From Bacteroidaceae bacterium (GTDB taxonomy: Bacteria; Bacteroidota; Bacteroidia; Bacteroidales; Bacteroidaceae): a stretch of 55,097 nucleotides of DNA. Positions 49,960-55,097 of this stretch are shown here, piece by piece; position 1 is the first letter of the stretch, and every line of letters begins with the position of its first letter. The stretch is taken from assembly GCA_024680695.1 (NCBI GenBank), contig JAILBW010000229.1:1-55097 (forward strand), given 5' to 3'. Position numbers and translations under genes: made by a program. The notes below the pieces were generated by a model. It was not told the origin of the DNA. It saw only the letters and a list, made by a program, of their open reading frames with translations, and did not search any database.

Positions 49960-50904
49960 TTACTGAAAGCCCCATGCCTTGGGCGTGCAGTTGCTCTCTA
50001 CTACTTTTTCGATGTCGTCGGGCAGGTTGCAGAAGAAGTCGATGCCCGTAAGTGTCTCCAGTGAGTCGATGCTGATGACATATTTCTTCAGGTCGTTGCC
50101 CGAAGTGCGGTCGGTGCCGTTGGTGTGCTCCACCCAGAAGGCGATGGCCTTGTATCCGCCCTGCGATGCCTGAGTGTTTTTGTAAAGAAAGGCCATGAAG
50201 AAGTATTTCGGCACGATGAGCCCCTTTGCCGTCCGCATCAGGATCTGATCGTCGGGGGCGATGGAACCGCCCTGAGTGCCGATAGTACCGCCCTTGACGG
50301 CATAGATGGTGTCCTGTGCATTTTTCTTCGGTGTCCAGTTCAGATAGAACCTTCGCACGTAGTTCTCCATGTTTCCCCACACGAATGGGCTTGCGTTGAA
50401 GCTGTTATACTGCGGGTGGATATTGCTCATCAGAAAAGTCTGGGCATTAGCCTCCCTTGAATTCTGCCTGTCCTCACTGGCCAGCATATGCCCGCGGTCG
50501 AAGCCGTTGCTTCGGTGGTCATCGAGCGTGACGCGATAGGGTTCGGGAATCTGGGTATCCTCGTCCCACATCTCCGAGCGTCCGATGTTGTTGTCCACGC
50601 TGTTGTCGATGTCCCATCGAAAGGCAATCCATCGTGTGGCCCGCTGCAGGCAGTCGAATTCGTAGCAGTAGTTTACGCCATAGGTCGGTACCGTTTTCAC
50701 GCGGAAGAGGCTCATGGCGTCGCCCTGCAGGCGAGGCATCTCCATTCGTCGCGAGTAGTTGGTGAACGCAGTGTTTGCATTCGCGTTGTTGTTGTTGCCT
50801 TCTTGTCCCGAGGGGGGGGGCTTAGGCATGTCATCGTCGCTGTTGTTGCAGGCGGTCAGCACCAGACCGACAGCGAGTAGCGTGAGCAGTCGTCTTACTT
50901 TCAT
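49960..50904 (-). CDS. DNA/RNA non-specific endonuclease (NucA-like), lipoprotein
   Basis: Lipobox LTAC; DRGHMLAS catalytic motif; N in NIHPQYNSFN. Confidence 0.9.
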   Translation of the reverse strand: MKVRRLLTLLAVGLVLTACNNSDDDMPKPPPSGQEGNNNNANANTAFTNYSRRMEMPRLQGDAMSLFRVKTVPTYGVNYCYEFDCLQRATRWIAFRWDIDNSVDNNIGRSEMWDEDTQIPEPYRVTLDDHRSNGFDRGHMLASEDRQNSREANAQTFLMSNIHPQYNSFNASPFVWGNMENYVRRFYLNWTPKKNAQDTIYAVKGGTIGTQGGSIAPDDQILMRTAKGLIVPKYFFMAFLYKNTQASQGGYKAIAFWVEHTNGTDRTSGNDLKKYVISIDSLETLTGIDFFCNLPDDIEKVVESNCTPKAWGFQ

Positions 50905-51026
50905 GGGAGGGTAGGATTCAGGATTCAAAAAGCAAGGAGAAGCTGGAGAAAAAAAATTAGGAGCTAAGAACGCGGAGTACAACTCCACACTCCTAACTCC
51001 TAACTACTAACCACTATGTTTCGTAC

Positions 51027-51278
51027 TTATTTCTTCGAGCGTGCGTAGCGGCTCATGAACTTGTCGACACGACCGGCAGTATCGACGAGCTTGCTCTTAC
51101 CCGTATAGAAGGGGTGAGATGTGTTCGAGATTTCCAGTTTCACGAGTGGATAGGTCTCGCCCTCAAACTCGATGGTTTCATTTGTCTTACAGGTCGAGCG
51201 GCTCAGGAACATGTCGCCGTTGCTCATATCCTTGAACACTACGGGACGATAGTTCTCGGGATGAATTCCTTGTTTCAT
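51027..51278 (-). CDS. rpmE2: 50S ribosomal protein L31 type B
   Basis: [30 protein letters not shown]...[10 protein letters not shown]. Confidence 0.95.
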   Translation of the reverse strand: MKQGIHPENYRPVVFKDMSNGDMFLSRSTCKTNETIEFEGETYPLVKLEISNTSHPFYTGKSKLVDTAGRVDKFMSRYARSKK

Positions 51279-51352
51279 TGCAGTATTGTTTTTGTTCTTT
51301 TTTGCCTTAATTGATACTCTCTTGGTAACGATGTATGGGTGTAAATGGCGTG

Positions 51353-51360
51353 CAAAGGTA
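51353..51360 (-). promoter_or_regulatory. -7 element (TACCTTTG) for rpmE2 within inverted CTTATTCGTACCTTTG repeat
   Basis: plus strand caaaggtacgaataagcgg. Confidence 0.6.
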
Positions 51361-51411
51361 CGAATAAGCGGGGACATGGCAAAGAAAAACGGGAAGTTTT
51401 TTTTGTTTTGC

Positions 51412-51516
51412 CTCACTTATTCGTACCTTTTACTTCGTCGAAAGTACTTTCGTTCGAAGGTGCGAAAAGAAAATCGTCTTTTCTTTTTGCACTTCGCTTA
51501 CTTATTCGTACCTTTG
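51412..51516 (+). promoter_or_regulatory. Duplicated promoter repeat upstream of Sel1 gene, containing a 14-bp palindrome
   Basis: TTATTCGTACCTTT (about 51418-51431) and TTATTCGTACCTTTG (51502-51516) flank CGAAAGTACTTTCG (51439-51452). Confidence 0.75.
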
Positions 51517-51545
51517 CGGCGGAGAATATATATAAGACAGAGACA

Positions 51546-52112
51546 ATGAGAACAATTATCACCCTCTTGCTGCTCGTTCTCGGCGGGGCAGCGATGGCAC
51601 AGGATGCCGAACGGATTTACGCCGAAGGCAAGGCGTACTACGACAGAAAGAACTACACGCAGGCTGTTTCCAGATTGAAGGAAGCTGCAGACTTGGGTCA
51701 TAAGAAGGCACAGTACCGACTGGCCAAGTGCTACGACAAAGGTCTGGGTACGAAGGAGAACGACCATCTGGCCTTCCAATGGTACATGAAGGCTGCCGAG
51801 CAGGGATATGCCAAGGCACAGTACGAGGTGGGCAAGTGCTACAAGAACGGCGAAGGCACGAAGGAAGACCGTGCCAAGGCTGTGGAGTACTTCAAGAAGT
51901 CGGCCGAACAGGACAATGCCGAGGCGCAATTGGCACTCGGAAAGTGCTACATGAAGGGTAAAGGCGTGCCCGAAGACTTGAAAAAGGCCAAAGAACTCTT
52001 CAAAAAGGCTGTTGCGAACGAGAAGGACGGCGCGGAGGTCATGCTGGAGCTGCGTGCCGAGGCCAAACAAGGCGACATGGATGCAAAGCGAATCTTGGAA
52101 ATGGTAAAATAG
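51546..52112 (+). CDS. Secreted Sel1-like repeat protein
   Basis: Signal peptide, repeated AxYxLGKCYxxGxGxxxDxxKAxxxFxKAA units. Confidence 0.9.
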   Translation: MRTIITLLLLVLGGAAMAQDAERIYAEGKAYYDRKNYTQAVSRLKEAADLGHKKAQYRLAKCYDKGLGTKENDHLAFQWYMKAAEQGYAKAQYEVGKCYKNGEGTKEDRAKAVEYFKKSAEQDNAEAQLALGKCYMKGKGVPEDLKKAKELFKKAVANEKDGAEVMLELRAEAKQGDMDAKRILEMVK

Positions 52113-52137
52113 CGCAGGGAGAATCCCCTGTATACTA

Positions 52138-52186
52138 TTATCCCGGCATTCCGTTTTTATAACAGGATGCCGGGATAACTTTTTTA
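52138..52186. terminator. Rho-independent-type terminator
   Basis: TTATCCCGGCAT (52138-52149) / ATGCCGGGATAA (52167-52178) followed by CTTTTTT. Confidence 0.8.
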
Positions 52187-52202
52187 GACCATCCAGCATT
52201 CC

Positions 52203-53645
52203 TCAGAAGCTAAGATTCGCACCGATTCCGAATACTCTATTGCTGCGATAGTAGTGATCGTGTTTCGTGCCGGCTGCTGTTGTCATGTCCACATTGCGCG
52301 TCTGGTAGAAGTTGTGCATATAGCCGAAGTCGAGGGTGAGGTGTTCGCTGGCATTGAAGCGGAGTCCCACGCCGATGGCGTTGCTGCTGAGGTTGAAACT
52401 GAGGTCGTTCATGTATTCGTCGCTCAGACGATAGCGAGTGCACTGCCACGAGGCGCTCAGCGTGAGGCGGCGCATTACGTCATATTCGGCACCGGCACTG
52501 AATTCGAGGGTTCCCTTGTCGATGAGTTCTTGCTTGTCACCCTCCTTCTTGGCTTGGCAGTCCATGTAGTAGTGCCATCCGGCCATGAGGCGCAGACGGT
52601 CGCAAGCCTTATACTGTGCGCCGGCTGCAATGATGCCGGGTACGTCCTCACGCACGCTACGTCCGTCGGCAAACTGTCCCAATGTGGGATTCGTCTGTGC
52701 CACAGCTGCGGTGTAGGCGTTCATTTCTGTCTTGTTCTTGAGCGACAGGTGCGTGGGCAACTCGAACTTGAAGGCCAGATTCCAATGCGAGTCAACCTGC
52801 CAGTCCATGCCGATAATCGGCGTGACGCCGAAGCCCGTCTGGTCGGCATTCAGGTCGAGGCTGTTGGCCGACAGGTCGGTCGTAGCCATCTGTCCGTCGG
52901 CGGGATTCTGGTAGTAAGCCTTGACATCGGTGACCCATCCGTTGTAGTTGTTGGTGGCAAACACCCCGCGCAGGCCCACGAAGGCCGAAAGGTTGTCCAT
53001 AATCTTATAGGTACCGCCCAAGGTGAGGCCAAACTGATAGGAACGCCCCTTCATGTATGCGTTCAGGTCATAGCCGCGAAAAGCTGCTGTTGCAGCGGCC
53101 TGTGCCTGTGTGGACACTTGTGCGACAGGCACTCCGGCCGCGATAAGGCTGGGTGCGATGGCTGTGGCCAGGTCGCTGACTACACCCGAATAAATCTGGC
53201 TGGCATAGAGTGCCTCGAAGGTACCGAGTCCCTGGTCGAACTCACACTTGCCGCCTCCGCCGCCCAAGGCAAAGGCTGCGTTTACGCTCCAACGCGAGTC
53301 CCAATTGTACGACAGCTGCAGCGAGGGAATCACCGGAGCCAATGCGTCACCGTCGAAGCGGTGAGTAGCCTGTGGGTTCTGGCGGTTGTAGGCAAAGAGG
53401 GGGAACGACGTGGTGATGTCGCGACTTTGCTTGGCACTTTGGATGTTCAGGCTCAGGTGCAGACCAGGTGAAAGGAATGCCGTGCCGGCGGGATTGGCGT
53501 AGAGGCCCGTGATGTCGATGATGCCGTCCTGACTCATTTGGCGCAGGAACGAGGCGTTCTGATTCGTGTTCGTGAGCAGGCCACCAGCCATCATGGAGGC
53601 CGAGGCGAGAGTTGCCGTAAGGGCAAGAATGATTTTCTTCTTCAT
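52203..53645 (-). CDS. Outer membrane protein, OmpP1/FadL-like transporter
   Basis: Signal peptide; GLYANPAGTAFL; beta-barrel alternation, C-terminal aromatic LSF. Confidence 0.8.
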   Translation of the reverse strand: MKKKIILALTATLASASMMAGGLLTNTNQNASFLRQMSQDGIIDITGLYANPAGTAFLSPGLHLSLNIQSAKQSRDITTSFPLFAYNRQNPQATHRFDGDALAPVIPSLQLSYNWDSRWSVNAAFALGGGGGKCEFDQGLGTFEALYASQIYSGVVSDLATAIAPSLIAAGVPVAQVSTQAQAAATAAFRGYDLNAYMKGRSYQFGLTLGGTYKIMDNLSAFVGLRGVFATNNYNGWVTDVKAYYQNPADGQMATTDLSANSLDLNADQTGFGVTPIIGMDWQVDSHWNLAFKFELPTHLSLKNKTEMNAYTAAVAQTNPTLGQFADGRSVREDVPGIIAAGAQYKACDRLRLMAGWHYYMDCQAKKEGDKQELIDKGTLEFSAGAEYDVMRRLTLSASWQCTRYRLSDEYMNDLSFNLSSNAIGVGLRFNASEHLTLDFGYMHNFYQTRNVDMTTAAGTKHDHYYRSNRVFGIGANLSF

Positions 53646-53796
53646 ATCGTTTTGCAAATAAAAATCGGCCGCAAAGGTAGGGCAAAGATTCGATATGGAC
53701 GATAAAATCCTATAAAATCTTCATGTTTGAGGCGCGATTCGCCCCTTTTATCCTACGTGCGTCCGATTTTCTCCTATGGAAGACGAAATGTTAAAA

Positions 53797-53836
53797 GGTT
53801 CAAGGGTTCAAGAGATCAAGAGATCAATGGTCAATG
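53797..53836. repeat. 8-bp degenerate tandem repeat overlapping stop codon of the hydrolase gene
   Basis: ggttcaag ggttcaag agatcaag agatcaat ggtcaatg; stop at 53831-53833. Confidence 0.8.
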
Positions 53837-54985
53837 TTCCTTCAAGCTAACAGTAATCTTTGCGGGAAAACAATAGCGAGGGTCGCCTCGTTCGGCGAGT
53901 GAGGCTTGCATGTTCGCTTCCGTGCGTGGAATGCGCCCACGGAAGAGTGTCCGTTTGCCGCTCTTCACCGTCACCTTCTTGTCGAGGTTGAGTAGGTCGT
54001 CGTTCAGCCAAAGCGTGATCGAGGTGTAGTCGCAGCGAGTGAGCAGGATGGTGTTGTCCACGATGGTGACGTCCACCCGGCGTCCGCGCACCTGTTCTCC
54101 AGCGGGTGCCTGAAGCCAATAGAATGTGGGGCGCACCACTTCCTCCTGCTGCCAGACGACAGACTTCGGGTAGGGATTGCGTATGTGGCGGCGCATCCAG
54201 GGCAGTGCGATGCGGTCCTCACGATCCATCCAGTGTCCCTTGCCCTGCATGATGTGCGTCTGATGGATGTATCCCTCGGGACAGTCGCGTTGCAGCGAGT
54301 CCATCTGCTCGCCTCGCTGGGCGCAGAGCACATTGCGCTGATAGGCTGCGTCGTTGGCACCGCACCATATCATGAACGGCATATTGCGCAGGTTCACGAG
54401 CGAGACGTCGCCCGGATGTCCTGCCATCATGGAGGCTGCGGCCCAGTGGTCGGCCATACGCGGAGCCTCACGCCACACTCCGTCGCCGCCTGCCGAATAG
54501 CCCATCAGATAGACGCGGTCGGGATCGACACCCTCGCAGGCCACCATTAGCCGGATAAGTTGCTCGTAGAGTTCGTCGATGGGCTCCTGGCACCACATAT
54601 TCCATGCATTCCACGGTGCGCGAGGCGCCACATAGACCCCCTCCTCGGGCTGGTAGAGCCGCTTCTGATTATCCCACTGTCCGTCGTTCACCTCCTGTGG
54701 CACTCCGCCACCGCCGTGCAGGGAAATCCACAACGTACGCTTTCCCTTTGGTGCCGAGCCATAAACCTTGTACCAGAAAGGCATTGTGGCCAGCGACGAA
54801 CTGACGGCGCGCGCCGAATCGGGCAATGCCAGTATCGCATTTCCCGCCTCGCGCTCTCGTGCCATCCATGAGTTAATTACCTGTTCCTGTACCTCTACGC
54901 ACTCCTCGCGCGAAAGTCCTCTTCTTGCCGAAAAGGACGGCAATGTCGCCATCGCCATGAGAATGAGAAAGACTCCTTTTTGCAT
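53831..54985 (-). CDS. Secreted alpha/beta hydrolase (esterase / prolyl-oligopeptidase-like)
   Basis: SLHGGGG oxyanion region, LMGYSAGGDG nucleophile elbow, signal peptide MQKGVFLILMAMATLPSFS. Confidence 0.8.
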   Translation of the reverse strand: MQKGVFLILMAMATLPSFSARRGLSREECVEVQEQVINSWMAREREAGNAILALPDSARAVSSSLATMPFWYKVYGSAPKGKRTLWISLHGGGGVPQEVNDGQWDNQKRLYQPEEGVYVAPRAPWNAWNMWCQEPIDELYEQLIRLMVACEGVDPDRVYLMGYSAGGDGVWREAPRMADHWAAASMMAGHPGDVSLVNLRNMPFMIWCGANDAAYQRNVLCAQRGEQMDSLQRDCPEGYIHQTHIMQGKGHWMDREDRIALPWMRRHIRNPYPKSVVWQQEEVVRPTFYWLQAPAGEQVRGRRVDVTIVDNTILLTRCDYTSITLWLNDDLLNLDKKVTVKSGKRTLFRGRIPRTEANMQASLAERGDPRYCFPAKITVSLKEH

Positions 54986-55097
54986 ACTGTCAAACCATTT
55001 TTGCAAGTGCAAAATTAGTGTTTGTAGGGCAAAGGACAAAGCAGCACACACTTTTTTTTCCTTAATAGGCATCTGTTTGTAAAAAAACATCTAACTT

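Noticed and set aside
1-55097. tRNA, rRNA, tmRNA or transposase genes
   Set aside because: Looked for but none recognised; absence is not proven without tRNAscan/Infernal/ISfinder runs.

Overview
This is a chromosomal segment of a Bacteroidales-type (Bacteroidota) genome. The lineage call rests on recurrent TTTG-N19-22-TAnnTTTG promoters, a calpain/LamG/'YDLSGR..GxYIV' secretome and overall gene content. Most of the window is housekeeping or metabolic: a sulfur amino-acid cluster (asd, metF, metH, cysK, metY-like, Lrp regulator), topA-aroK-speA-argB, NfeD-like/flotillin, gpmI, ung and rpmE2. It also holds GH78 and GH3 glycosidases, a LolD-like ATPase, a VanX-like dipeptidase, LamG surface proteins and a FadL-like porin. 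Accessory or unusual material: (i) a four-gene, partly overlapping cassette (24474-29387, minus) lying between speA and argB. It encodes a putative HEPN / beta-repeat / single-TM protein, two paralogous coiled-coil lipoproteins and a multi-TM zinc-ribbon protein, and is the best candidate for an undescribed system. (ii) A single ORF joining a CPA2-type antiporter to a complete S8 subtilase through an internal signal-peptide-like segment. (iii) A decayed type I R-M remnant (41-aa HsdM N-terminus plus a truncated Bro-N-like gene) at the left edge. (iv) A calpain-like protease whose apparent C-terminal sorting-type domain is on a separate overlapping ORF. (v) Several dispersed intergenic repeats: 22-bp GCTTGCTGTCGC arrays, promoter-bearing palindromic repeats, GC-rich hairpins, and 7-9-bp tandem repeats at many gene junctions. 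All calls come from reading the sequence and the supplied ORF track; no searches were run.
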